From Pipra filicauda (taxonomy: Eukaryota > Chordata > Aves > Passeriformes > Pipridae), in assembly GCF_003945595.2 (NCBI RefSeq), contig NW_024105087.1, positions 1,536,001-1,600,000 of the forward strand: a DNA stretch of 64,000 nt. The letters are read 5' to 3'. Numbering within the stretch: position 1 is the first letter of the stretch; each line of letters begins with the position of its first letter. The notes under the pieces were generated by a model. That model was not told where the DNA came from, made no database searches, and worked only from the letters and a program-made list of their open reading frames with translations. A program made the translations under genes and the position numbers. Shown in pieces: positions 40,601-50,148 of the stretch.

Positions 40601-42473
40601 TCTATCTCCCTTCCCAAGTTACTCTCTGTAAGCTCCAGTTGCTGGAACTGGAACTTCAGATGTACTTAGTCTCTAGACACATACACAAGAACTTCATTAA
40701 CAGCCAGGATTATGGAGTCTAAAAGGGCTGGTGCCAGCTTTACCACAGCCTTACCACAGCCAAACTTGTTTTCCTCTTCACTGCTTTTTTCCCTTTCACA
40801 CTCAGCTACTCCTGTGATTCTGTTTATGCAGAAGCAATATCAATTGCATTAATTGTGGCTTATGTTCCTCCTCAGGTGCAGCAGCCAAGTTAGAAAGGGG
40901 AACTTTGACACTGCTGCTTTTAAACCATAGGAATAACAGCTTCAAAACAAACAAACAAACAAACATATAAAAACACCACTTCTCCCACACACAAAAAACC
41001 CAAACAAAACCAACCCCCCCTCCACGTTTCTTGCACAATAAAATTATGGTCCTTGCAAATCTAAATTGCTCTTTGCTACCTTGACAAACACTGTCCTTGA
41101 CAGAATCACATTAAGAGAAATTCACTAACGATTATGCTAACGTTCAGATTCGTTACTCCCACAGTAAATTTGATTGAGACTTTCGGTAGCTATTTCATTT
41201 TAAGGAGGTAAACCATAATTGTTTCATTTGCAGTTAAGTGATCAGAGCTAAATCCTGTGTTAAGTAAAACTGTTTTCAAGCACTTTTCTGGACATTTTAC
41301 TGCAATACTACTGAGCAAATAAGACATACTTTATTGTCCGCACCCATATGAGTAGAATATCTTTTTACCTACCATCAGCAGAGAGATTAGCATGCCTTTC
41401 ATAGGCTTTGTTTATTTCTAGAAAAGCTTTGCTCAAAACATTCTCCAAGTTCTCCTCCTCAGCAAGAAATTCCCTGGAAACAAACAAGCAAACAAAAAAC
41501 TAAACTTCTCTCCAAGAAATACACATTTTGATCAATCTGCTTCATACTCCTATCTCCTCCTTGCACACATTGAATAGTGCTGCATTTCAGTGAAAAGGTA
41601 ACATGGTTTTACTAATGACCTGCACTGGAAGCATAATCTTGTAATTCTGCAAATATGTAAGTTCCTCTTCCAACATCCAGGAATGGGATAGAGAGAAAAG
41701 AGTGTAAGCAAACTGAGTGACCAGCAATCAGAGTGACCTTATGTGAAAACAGTCAATTCACACTCTCCCTGTGTTCCCAGTCATTTCCTGGATGGTGAGT
41801 ACAATTGTGTTTTTCTCTTGTCTTTGTGGGCTTGCTCCATAGGGCAGGCACCACACAGAATAAGTAGTTCATAGCACGTCTGTTCCACCTGATGCTCCTG
41901 CTGTCCCGTTAGGACAGGTGGCTACATAATCTAGGAAGATTAACAAGGTAAAACCCTCCGATTCTCTCTCAGTCCTAAGGAAGGAATCTCTGCTGAAATT
42001 TATTTGACACACATTCCCTTGATGTGCACTTACTTAATATATTTTTCCATGTACTTATCACAGAAGTCAGCTGCTGCTGCCCCACCATGTCCATCGTATA
42101 CTGCAAAGTACAGGATATCCTCCGTCAGCTGAGAATAATCGAACCGGTCTTCATTCTCCTTGCGCTTCCCGATGTGGCTCGCGCAGCCCACGTTGGTCAG
42201 GCTCACTTTAGGAATCGGCTTCCCATACTTTATGCTTGGTGGGAGGAGAATAGGCTCATCAATGCGATTGTCCCAGATGCCAAAGGTGTCCCATGTGGTC
42301 GGCCGCCCGCTCCCGTCCGGATCGAAGCGGGAAACATGGCGCTCAGAGCTGGAGACGTAGCAGGCGCCCGTTGGGCGTTTCTCGTCTTGCAAGAGGCGGG
42401 ATGTGAGCACGGCTCTCCTTCTTACTTGATACCCTCCATTTCGTACCAAATTAATTAAAGTAGCTGTTGACAT
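31488..42473 (-). CDS. PPM1K: PPM1K, mitochondrial PP2C-type Ser/Thr phosphatase (BCKDH phosphatase), complete CDS
   Basis: Removes the inhibitory phosphate from the E1-alpha subunit of the branched-chain ketoacid dehydrogenase complex in the mitochondrial matrix, switching on valine, leucine and isoleucine breakdown. Coding parts in transcript order: 42473-42034, 41473-41373, 33982-33817, 33282-33138, 32090-31956, 31619-31488. They total 1,119 bases: 372 codons plus stop, the same length as human PPM1K. Residues 1-29 are basic and lack acids (LVRN...[13 protein letters not shown]), fitting a mitochondrial presequence. PP2C motifs in order: KRKENEDRF near 103, AVYDGHGG with metal ligand D127, [41 protein letters not shown] with D298, and TEDN with D337. 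All expected metal-binding acids are present, so the enzyme should be active. The start ATG has a purine at -3 and agrees with the family start. Confidence 0.98.
31956..32090 (-). CDS. PPM1K: PPM1K fifth coding exon: metal-binding D298
   Basis: Acceptor tttattgcag, donor gcag|gtaatg. Encodes 45 residues, [20 protein letters not shown] then [15 protein letters not shown] and EAAHVVTEQ. The DG of TTDG (residue 298 by this count) is a metal ligand in PP2C enzymes. Confidence 0.97.
33138..33282 (-). CDS. PPM1K: PPM1K fourth coding exon: PP2C core
   Basis: Acceptor ctctggacag, donor tcag|gtaaaa. Encodes [20 protein letters not shown] then [20 protein letters not shown] and [18 protein letters not shown] is a conserved PP2C motif. 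It closes at phase 0. Confidence 0.96.
33817..33982 (-). CDS. PPM1K: PPM1K third coding exon: PP2C core
   Basis: Acceptor catttatag, donor gaaag|gtacct. Encodes [20 protein letters not shown] then [20 protein letters not shown] and [15 protein letters not shown]. It ends two bases into an arginine codon. Confidence 0.96.
37350..37371. repeat. (TA)n microsatellite
   Basis: About eleven perfect TA units after a short T-rich run, in the large PPM1K intron. Confidence 0.9.
40939..40964. repeat. (AAAC)n microsatellite
   Basis: About six consecutive aaac units in the large PPM1K intron. Confidence 0.8.
41373..41473 (-). CDS. PPM1K: PPM1K second coding exon
   Basis: Too short for a long open frame. 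Found by splice signals: acceptor gtttccag, donor gatg|gtaggt. With the flanking codon parts it encodes [20 protein letters not shown] then [14 protein letters not shown], the helical segment expected after MEKYI in PPM1K. The 7.4 kb intron that follows is the largest of the gene. Confidence 0.95.
42034..42473 (-). CDS. PPM1K: PPM1K first coding exon: presequence and N-terminal PP2C
   Basis: Starts at ATG 42473-42471 and ends two bases into codon 147 at the donor aa|gtaagt. It holds the mitochondrial presequence, [29 protein letters not shown], the NEDRFDY motif and [10 protein letters not shown]. About 20 bases of 5' UTR (42474-42493) probably precede the ATG in the same exon, after an acceptor ttttttcctgag. 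Confidence 0.97.
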
Positions 42474-42820
42474 AACTTGTCTTCACAGAGATTCTCAGGA
42501 AAAAAAGATCAGGAGCAAAAGATACTGCAGCTGCTGGAATGTCTTGGAGAACAATGAGGAAACTGATCAGGAAACAAGAAGCGCGGGAAAGAGGAATTTT
42601 CAGTTACATCATTTAGGAAACAACGTCACCCTCAGAGCCTGCTAATCATGCCAAGCGCAGCTCTGCCTGGAAGCAAGTCCAGGGCGGTCTGCGTGACTCA
42701 CTGACAAACTATCCTACACTCAGCAGCCCACATTTAACCCAAGTGCTGCAGGCAGAACAAGGTAAGGCATTCCTGCTGGCCACCTGCAAAATGACATCCC
42801 CAATTTTCAATGGTTAGGGT

Positions 42821-42975
42821 GGTTATGATGGAGCAAATGAGAGTGATAATGACTTTACTAAAATATCAGTATGTGAAAATATGAGATGTGGTTGTGACGG
42901 AGCAAATGAGAGTGATAATGACTTTACTAAAATATGAGTACTTGAAAATATGAGATAAGGTTGTGAAAAATGAGC
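42821..42975. repeat. 69-bp tandem repeat, about 2.2 copies
   Basis: Units start at 42821 (ggttatgatggagcaaatga), 42890 (ggttgtgacggagcaaatga) and 42959 (partial), so the period is exactly 69 bases both times. The two full copies differ at only a few positions, which indicates a recent duplication. It lies in the 5' UTR intron of PPM1K, about 0.35 kb from the first coding exon. Confidence 0.92.
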
Positions 42976-45322
42976 TTATCATACATGCTTTCCAAACATC
43001 CGCACTGTGGCTCCCCGGGGAAAAGGGGGAAGAAATGTATTTGCTTAGATTTTAAAGCGGTTTTTCATCTGCACAGGATATTCAGTTCTGTCACGTTTCT
43101 GGAGGTCTTCAACAATACTTTTCAACACAAACCTGCAAAGTTAATTGCGATTTTTTTTGCGCTAAGAATGACCACTAAGAGTGTATCCTTGCACATCCAT
43201 AATTGCACTCACAACCTTCCTCCTCAAACAAATCCCATGTAGCTATTTGCTGTTCTGTCTGGCCTGAACCCTGAAATGGATTCCTTTGGCTAACATAGGC
43301 AAGCAAGATCTTCTACTGGCTTCTCAGATCTCTTTTGCAGTCCAGATAAATTAAAACATTCCCCCCGGCTCAGCACAGACAAAACTTCACTAGTGATGAC
43401 TCATCTAGTATGCTGAAAAATGTTCAAGATTGGCTTATTTGACCTTTTGTAGAGAAATAGCTAACTCAGTGAAACTCTGGGATGCAGTTTGTGGTAACTA
43501 CATGTTGTTGCACCAGAGTAATTTGAACTGGACCATCAGATCACTGTAACTAATCATGCAAAATTTTAAGTGAGGGATTTCTAACTTAATTGCTTAAAGT
43601 TTGCTGAGAGCAAAATTATGAGTGAATAAAAATATCCAGGAACTAAAAATATCCAGGCTTATGGTGAATGCAAAAAAAAAAAAAAAAAGGCACCAGAGTA
43701 GTCTGACATAATCTAGCAGCAAAGAGCAACACGTGTACCCCAGAGACATTGTAATTCTGGGCTGGCATGCCTGGCTCTGGTACTTTCCCCAAGCCTGTCA
43801 CAAGTGTATCTGTAGATCCCAAATATTTTTTTGATCTGTGTTTTTAAATAGCTACACAAAATCCGTGTGCTTGTAAAAAACATGCAGTTGAAGGTAACTT
43901 AGTAAGTGGTTGCTTTAGTAGAAAATGGCACTGACATAGCTTTTGGGAGGTATTCATTAAACTTGTTCACAGCTCAAAGCATGTTGCTTTAGATGCTCTT
44001 GGTTTACCTTTCATGCAATTTCTGCATGGAAAGAGGAAAGGTTTCTTTACTTAGCACTTAAAAGTTAACTCCTGATTTGATAAAAGGCTGAATGTTCTGG
44101 AAATCACTGTTGTTGCATCAGTTAAATGTGGAACCACTTGGAATTTTAAGATTTTCCATTTTACTGCAGGGTGATGGCAATATCACACCCTTATTTCAGT
44201 CTACTTACAGGTATTTAAAAACTGCTTTTTCTTTCCTGTTATCCTTGAATCGTAACAACAGCACGTTAACTTCCTTCTGTGAAACACAGCACGAGCAAAT
44301 TGAAAGCCTGCCAATTAACAAAACCCACACTCGTTTTCACTTCTGTCAGTTTGAGAACATGAAATGCTACTTATATTTAGATTCCCCTGTATCCACAGCA
44401 CGAATCAGAGGATCAGTCCAAATTCACAAGCTAATTAATGCATTTGTTCCCTATCAAATTCAACTCTCAGAAGGCCTCTTATTCCAGCCAAAAATAAATG
44501 CTGACGACAGTTTTGGTTTTCAAGCGTCTCTGCAAGTCAGGAGCAGGAACCTGCTCTTCAGTTTCTGTTATGTAAACAGTGTTGCTTTTAGCTGGACATA
44601 CAACAGTCTGTGCTTTGCTAGCTGGTATGTCTGCAAACACGAACTGAGGTATTGAAAAGGGAGGGGGGCACTGCTGCTAAAGCCAAAGTGCAAGATAGAC
44701 AGTTCTAGATGGAAATCTGCTTTGAGGCTCTCCATCTGATCTTGTTCACCTGTACGCATTTAACTCAGAGAAACAGTTCCTGCAGGCAGGAAGGGAAATA
44801 GAATGCTTAAGGCAGTGAGCGATTAAAACTGTAGTTCGACATGCGTGGTGCCCCTTTTTACAGGCTGGCTGCTGCTCGGCAGATGGAAATTTTCCAGGCT
44901 GCCAGAAGAAAAGGGGGGAAAAAAAGGAAGCCCGGAAGAAAGCGAAGGCATGCCTGCTGCCCCGGGGGATCCGACGTATGTGAAAAGGAATGTACAACTC
45001 CAAGTGCACTTGCCTCGCGTGCCTTCCAAACCCCACGGATGCAGGCAGGACCGAAGGGTACGTTAACTGTTATGTTAAGCTCGACTTAAAACAGAGGGTT
45101 GGTTTGCTGTTTTTTTTTGTTTTTTTTGTTTTTTTAAATCGGTGACAACCTAATCTCGCCCCCCCGGCCTCGACAGCGAACTGCACACATACAGCACCAA
45201 TTTAAAGACGACTCCGCTGCAATATACTAATCACGAATGACTAGTTTACTAATCACAGAACCGGGTTTATTCTGTGCATCGTGACAAAAGCTGTGCGGCT
45301 CGTCGGGCAGCGCCGTTCAAGC

Positions 45323-45391
45323 CCCCGCTCCCTGCCATTCCCAGCCCCGCTCCCTGCCATTCCCAGCCCCTCTCCGTGCCGTGCCAGCCCC
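45323..45391. repeat. 23-bp tandem repeat in CpG island
   Basis: The unit cgctccctgccattcccagcc occurs at 45326 and again at 45349, with a degenerate third copy. It is a local GC-rich duplication at the gene-side edge of the island. Confidence 0.75.
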
Positions 45392-45695
45392 GGGGGAACA
45401 GCGGCGGCCCTGCCGCGGCCCTTCCCGCCCAGCAGCCGCAGGGAGAGGCTTCCGCGCCGCGGATCCCGCCCTGCTCCCCGCGGCGCCCTCCCCTCGCTCA
45501 CCCCCAGCCCCGGCGCTGCCCCGGGGGCCGGCCGGGCCCGGCCCGGGGAGCGGCAGCTCTTACCTCCTCCCGCGCCCGGGCACCGGCGGCAGCGCCCCAG
45601 CGGTGCGAGAGCGGCGCCTCCCCGGCCGAGGCTGCGAGCGCTGCCCCGCTGCCGCCGCCGGCTGCGCCCCGGCCCCGCCCGCCCAACCGGCCCCG

Positions 45696-45700
45696 CCAAT
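45696..45700 (+). promoter_or_regulatory. CCAAT box (NF-Y type) in CpG island
   Basis: gccaatcggc, plus-strand orientation, about 130 bases upstream of the predicted exon 1 donor of PPM1K and flanked by GC boxes. NF-Y works in either orientation. Confidence 0.45.
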
Positions 45701-45887
45701 CGGCCCCAGCGGCGGCGGCCCCGGCGGCCGAGCCTCCTCCACCGCCCCCGCCCCGCCCCTCCAGCGGGGCTCCGGCCTCCCCCTCAGGCGGGAGAGGGGC
45801 TGCGGCGGGGGGAGGAGGCGCGAATGGCCTTGGCCGAGGCGGAGGCGTCGGGCTGGTGGCGGTGTGCCTGCGCAGCGCCCGGTCGCA

Positions 45888-46190
45888 CAGAATCACGGAG
45901 TCAGTTAGGTTGGAAAAGACCTCTGAGATCAAGTCCAGATTATCACCTCACACCACCGTGTCAACCAGACCATGGCACCAAGTGCCACGTCCAGTCTTTC
46001 CCTAAACACCTCCGAGGGTGGTGACTCCACCACCTCCCTGGGCAGCCCATTCCAATGTCTCCTCACCCTTCCTGAGAAGAAATTCTTCCTAATGTCCAAC
46101 CTAAACCTCCCCTGGCGCAGCTTAAGACCGTGTCCTCTCATCCTGGGAGAAGAGGCCGACCCCCACCTGGCTACGGCCTCCTTTAGCTGT
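45888..46190 (-). mobile_element. CR1 LINE 3'-end fragment, antisense
   Basis: Starts cagaatcacggagtcagtta, the reverse complement of a CR1 3' terminus. On the minus strand a long open frame (46219-45929) retains the end of the CR1 reverse-transcriptase ORF, including [16 protein letters not shown] and [13 protein letters not shown]. The fragment is 5'-truncated and begins exactly where the PPM1K CpG island ends. Confidence 0.9.
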
Positions 46191-49100
46191 CGGCAGGTGG
46201 AAGCTCCATTGCGGAGCATTGCCGAGCTGTGCCTGCAGCTGCTGCCCCTGGGCTGCTCAAGAGGCCTGGGGAAACAGCGGTGACGTCTTTACGGAAAAAT
46301 ACATCTATAGATTCAAAACACTCTTGCGTTGTGCTGCTCAGAGGTGGCCGCTTCTACGAGAAAAGCCCTGCTGCCTTCTTAAGTGACCCGTGTCCAAGTG
46401 GGAGCGTAAAGAGATCATTTACTTTGTGCTGTGCTCCTACTGACACAGTCTTTGACCTTTGACGCAATTTGGCAAATCAGATGGCTCTTATTACAAAAGC
46501 CTTTGAAACACGCTGTCCCTTCCATCCTGTACTGTCTGCTGGGGACCAGGGTACTTGAAAACAGACACCTGAAGAGAAAAAAGAGAGCCAGTGCAGTTTC
46601 CATAGGAGCTTAAGGAGCTGTCAAGTTTATCCCAGATATTTGTGAGGTAAGAAGGCTTTTGTTTTGTTGAAGCAAGGGTTTTGGTTTGTTTGTTTTTACT
46701 TCAAGAGCATTATCTCCTCTAACTTTTCTTTGTGATTACCATGACCGTGCAAAAAGCCCTTTAAGACATGATACTGGACAAATAGGTTTACAAACTGACA
46801 ATTTCAGTTTCCCAACTAGGGACTTCACAAAGGCACCAATATTTCAGGAAACCAAGTTCTTTGGTTTCCTGACTATGGCTACAGATTCTTAAGAACTTGG
46901 ACCTATGTATCTGTATTGAGTGCTGTTATTAGGTGGCAATCCTTAACCTGTCCAAGCTGCCACTAATATTAGCATCCACTGCAATGTCACCTTTGCTGTG
47001 TTCTGAAAGAAGCTTGATATCAGCTGTCTCGCTTCTGTATTCAGCAGGGGACAGCTAAGCAGTCCTAATGCCTACTGCACGATGTGCCTTGACTGCAAAA
47101 CCCATCAACTTCTGGCCAGAGAAGCAGCAATAAAACCCCTCAGAGCTCTCACTGTACAAGTCTACTTGTAGATGAAGAGTTTAGGTAAGCAGGGAGCACC
47201 TACCAGATTGTTCTGGTTTCCAGTTGTGTGATGTCTCACTCAGCATTTAGAATGAAATTTGACCTTGTGAATCTTTTGGGGATGGCAACACTGTCATCTG
47301 TCACTGCAGGTTGTTTTTCCCTGGTTCCCATTTTTCCCTGGTGAGACGGAGGAAAAACAGTGCTCCATGGAAACCAGCTCTCCTGGCACTGGACAAAGAG
47401 CAGCAGATCTCCTGAGCAGAAATGACCCAGGCAGAAGTGTATCCAGACTAGCACAGTGATTTATTAAGAACAAAACCAGCACATTACCTGTAAAACAGGT
47501 ATTGGTATTTACAGAGTGGCATCAGCAGGGGCTTCCAAGAAGTGTCAGGGTCGTATATGATACGGAGGCACAAGTGCTGAGAGACAGTTTCTGCCCCATA
47601 TGGTTTGCAGTGAAAGGCCAGCGTGGAAATTATAAATGTTCATGCTGAGCCTTTATGTGCAGTGGAACTACCCTTATATTTACAGGGGTTTGGAAGGCAA
47701 GTGAGAGGCAGCTGAAGTGGCAGCAGCATGGAATTTGAGGTGGCTGGAGAAAGGAGGCAGTGAGCGGAAGAATAGCTTTGTGAGAAGGCAGCAGGCTTGA
47801 AGGCAAGGCCAGGGCACAACAGCAAGAATATGCAGAGGAACAGGTTGGGGCATGGGGCAAGGGGATGGGCTACGGTGCAGCACCTGGTACTTTGGGGGGC
47901 CTCTAGCAGCACTCAGAGGACAGGAGGCAAAAAAAATCAGAAACCAGAAGGGCAGGAACTTGTACTGTGCAACATTTCTTTTTGACTGCAAACAGTTAAT
48001 TTGGACTTTCTCCTTGCTTTTTTTTTCCTAAAGGATGAGTTAAGTTTTCTAGATTCCAGCTCTCCTCATAAGGAATTTCTGCTCCTGAAAGATTATCTCC
48101 AATGTTCTTTTCTGTCTTCCTGCCTCTGGTTTTGCTTCTTCGTCATGTTCCTGACCTTTCTCTCCCCTGCCACCTATTCTACTTTATTTTGTTCTCCTTT
48201 CCCTTCATGATTTGCACATATTTTTCTGTGATTATTTCTCTCCTGCTACCTCTCTTCCCTTTTTCGCTCATCCTTCTTTCCTGTGTGCTTCCATCATCAG
48301 ATTCTAAAACCTTAATCAGCTAGCTCGAGTGACTGGAAAACAAACCAAACTGCTGTGGGTCGGGGCAGGTCGTTTGCCCATGTGCTAGCAAGCTGTCCTG
48401 CCCAGCACTGTAACTGAACACACAGCAGCTGGGATCCTTGGGTGGGTGGAAAACAAATGTCCATTTTAATCTCCATGTGTTAGATCTCAGATCAAGCTAT
48501 AAACGCAGAGCAAACTGGGTCTGAGCACTGTGCTCTTCTTATCAGCACGTGCTCTGCAATGCCTGACATTACAAGTGGGAGAACTTTTACAACTTTCTGT
48601 CCTCATAAGTGAAGAATTTTGCCTTATGGCACATTTCTAGCTAATTATCTCTCTAGCAGATCAGAAGAGACCAGAAAACATCCTGTGGCTGTGGTGAAGG
48701 GAAGTAGCTACTGTCTTAACACTGACTTTCAAATAACTGGCAGCAGCTGTGATTTCTCACAGCACTTTTCAGAGGCAGCCCTACAAAGTCAGGTGAGCTA
48801 CTGTGGGAAAGGTGTGCATGGATGCTGTTGTGTGCTGAGAAACTCTGCAGGCTCTACCTGTTGCTGTCACCAGCTGGCCTGGCTCTCCCTGTTCAGGTGC
48901 CATGGAGCTATCAGTGAGGTCCCTGTCTGCTTCTCTGTCACCCTTATCCCAGCTTTGGTGGAGCAGCCATGCTACTCCTTGCTGACAGACACTGCACACA
49001 GTCCTCAGGGTGTGGGTGAAAAGCAGCTTTCTTCTTCCTGGGAAATGTGCTTTTTGGCACTCTTGCTGGGTACTGTCCTTGCATAAATAATCATAGTGTT

Positions 49101-49656
49101 AACATTGAAACATGACTAAGCAAGCTGGTAGGTGTTCTGATTAGAAACAAGAAATAGAAAAGCAAAACCCTATTGGTTTTGGCACTGTTCAAATGATGTG
49201 CAATGCCTAATTCTCTAACTCATGCTCAGTACTTTTACAGGTGATGTGACATCCCTTCTGTGCTTAGACTTGAGGACATGGTAATCTTTTTTCCTCTGGT
49301 TATCTTACTCAATAAGTTTCTGTCTCATTTGGGACTCATGACTTACACAGAGACAGAAGACGTTCTGAAACAAAAGGATGATGGTGTAACTTGAGCACAA
49401 TCACAGGAGTACCCAGAACAAACTGCTGGCTCTAAACCAGTTCTGATTCCTAGGAAAGACGGGAGGCAAAAGTACATCTGTTCCCAGAGGATTCTTCGGA
49501 TGACATGGCTTGTTTCTGTCCTGGTGAAGACGGAAAATAAACTCCTATACCTAAACACTGTATATTTTCTGGGAAGATCAGACCGAGAGCATGCCTAGAG
49601 GATTGGCTGTTGTCATTAAAACCAAAGTCAGGTTTCTGTCCTTGATGATCTCAGGA
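46191..49656. other. Non-genic flank upstream of PPM1K
   Basis: No exon, RNA gene or transposon recognised. A pyrimidine-rich tract covers about 48100-48300 on the plus strand. A DR1-like nuclear-receptor element lies at 46453. Confidence 0.5.
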
Positions 49657-49838
49657 GTGGTGGGTTGACCTTGGCTGGGTTGACCTCACCCACAAAGCCA
49701 CTCTGTCACTCGCCCTCCTCAGCGAGCAGTGCCAGCTCTGCTCAGCAGCAGCCAAAACACTGTTGTGTTTTAAACACCACTCCAGCTACAAATAAAAAGC
49801 ACAGCACTATGAGGGCTACTGCGAGGGAAGTTAACTGA
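49657..49838 (-). mobile_element. Antisense, internally deleted LTR fragment of avian ERVL-like element
   Basis: The left part (gtggtgggttgaccttggct, then cactctgtcactcgccctcc) matches the reversed 3' end of the same broad LTR group as the solo LTR at 55.1 kb. The right part (aaaacactgttgtgtttt, then gaagttaactga) matches its reversed 5' end. The middle is missing, so this is a deleted solo LTR on the minus strand. Confidence 0.75.
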
Positions 49839-50099
49839 CATACCATTAAAATACATTGTGTTTTCTGAAAGTAAAAGAATATGATTGAATTGTTTATCCT
49901 GACACTTTAAATGGCTTTTGAGTATTCAGCAGTTTATTTGGAAACAGAAAAAAAAAAATTTGCTGAGCTTTTTGTGCCTCTAGTGAAGAATATGTCCTCT
50001 TAAATGCCAGGAAAAGTGAGTTAGAACAGGATGTTCCTAGCCCTTCACGTTGTGCCTTTGGCATTCTCCACTTACAGCATGTTAGCTGTGCAAATCGAA

Positions 50100-50148
50100 T
50101 TTGTCCTTGAACTTTTTCAGCCCAAATGATTCTATGACTCTTTAGGGA
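50100..50148 (+). mobile_element. Possible CR1 3' tail, sense
   Basis: Ends cccaaatgattctatgactc, like the 3' terminus of CR1 elements in sense orientation. The body upstream is not recognisable, so this may be an old relic or chance. Confidence 0.35.

Larger units (their letters stand above)
32091..42033 (-). other. PPM1K introns between coding exons: what they hold
   Basis: Four shorter introns plus one 7.4 kb intron (33983-41372). They contain a TA dinucleotide run (37350-37371), homopolymer runs of T near 38827 and 40482, and an AAAC-type repeat near 40940. I see no transposon, RNA gene or nested coding exon in them. Open frames here are short and unrelated to known families. Confidence 0.5.
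42494..45563 (-). other. PPM1K: PPM1K 5' UTR intron (predicted)
   Basis: The span between the predicted untranslated first-exon donor (45563) and the acceptor just before the ATG exon (42494). It holds the 69-bp tandem repeat, an A-run at 43672-43688 and an unsupported 188-codon plus-strand open frame at 44092-44655. Otherwise I see nothing recognisable. Confidence 0.55.
45280..45890 (-). promoter_or_regulatory. PPM1K: CpG island promoter and predicted untranslated first exon of PPM1K
   Basis: About 600 bases of very GC- and CpG-rich sequence 2.8-3.4 kb upstream of the PPM1K start codon. On the minus strand a perfect consensus donor, gaggag|gtaaga, places the end of an untranslated exon at 45564. 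Upstream of it (higher coordinates) are several GC boxes (for example ccccgccc near 45675 and 45749) and a CCAAT box at 45696-45700. I see no TATA box, as expected for a CpG-island housekeeping promoter. The transcription start is not resolvable but should lie between about 45600 and 45850. A plus-strand divergent transcript is possible but not supported. Confidence 0.75.

Noticed and set aside
45274..46024. Very long open frames (up to 247 codons) on the plus strand and 144-148 codons on the minus strand
   Set aside because: They lie in the CpG island, where stop codons are rare because of high GC. Composition is Pro/Ala/Arg/Gly low complexity in every frame, and the frames run into a CR1 fragment.
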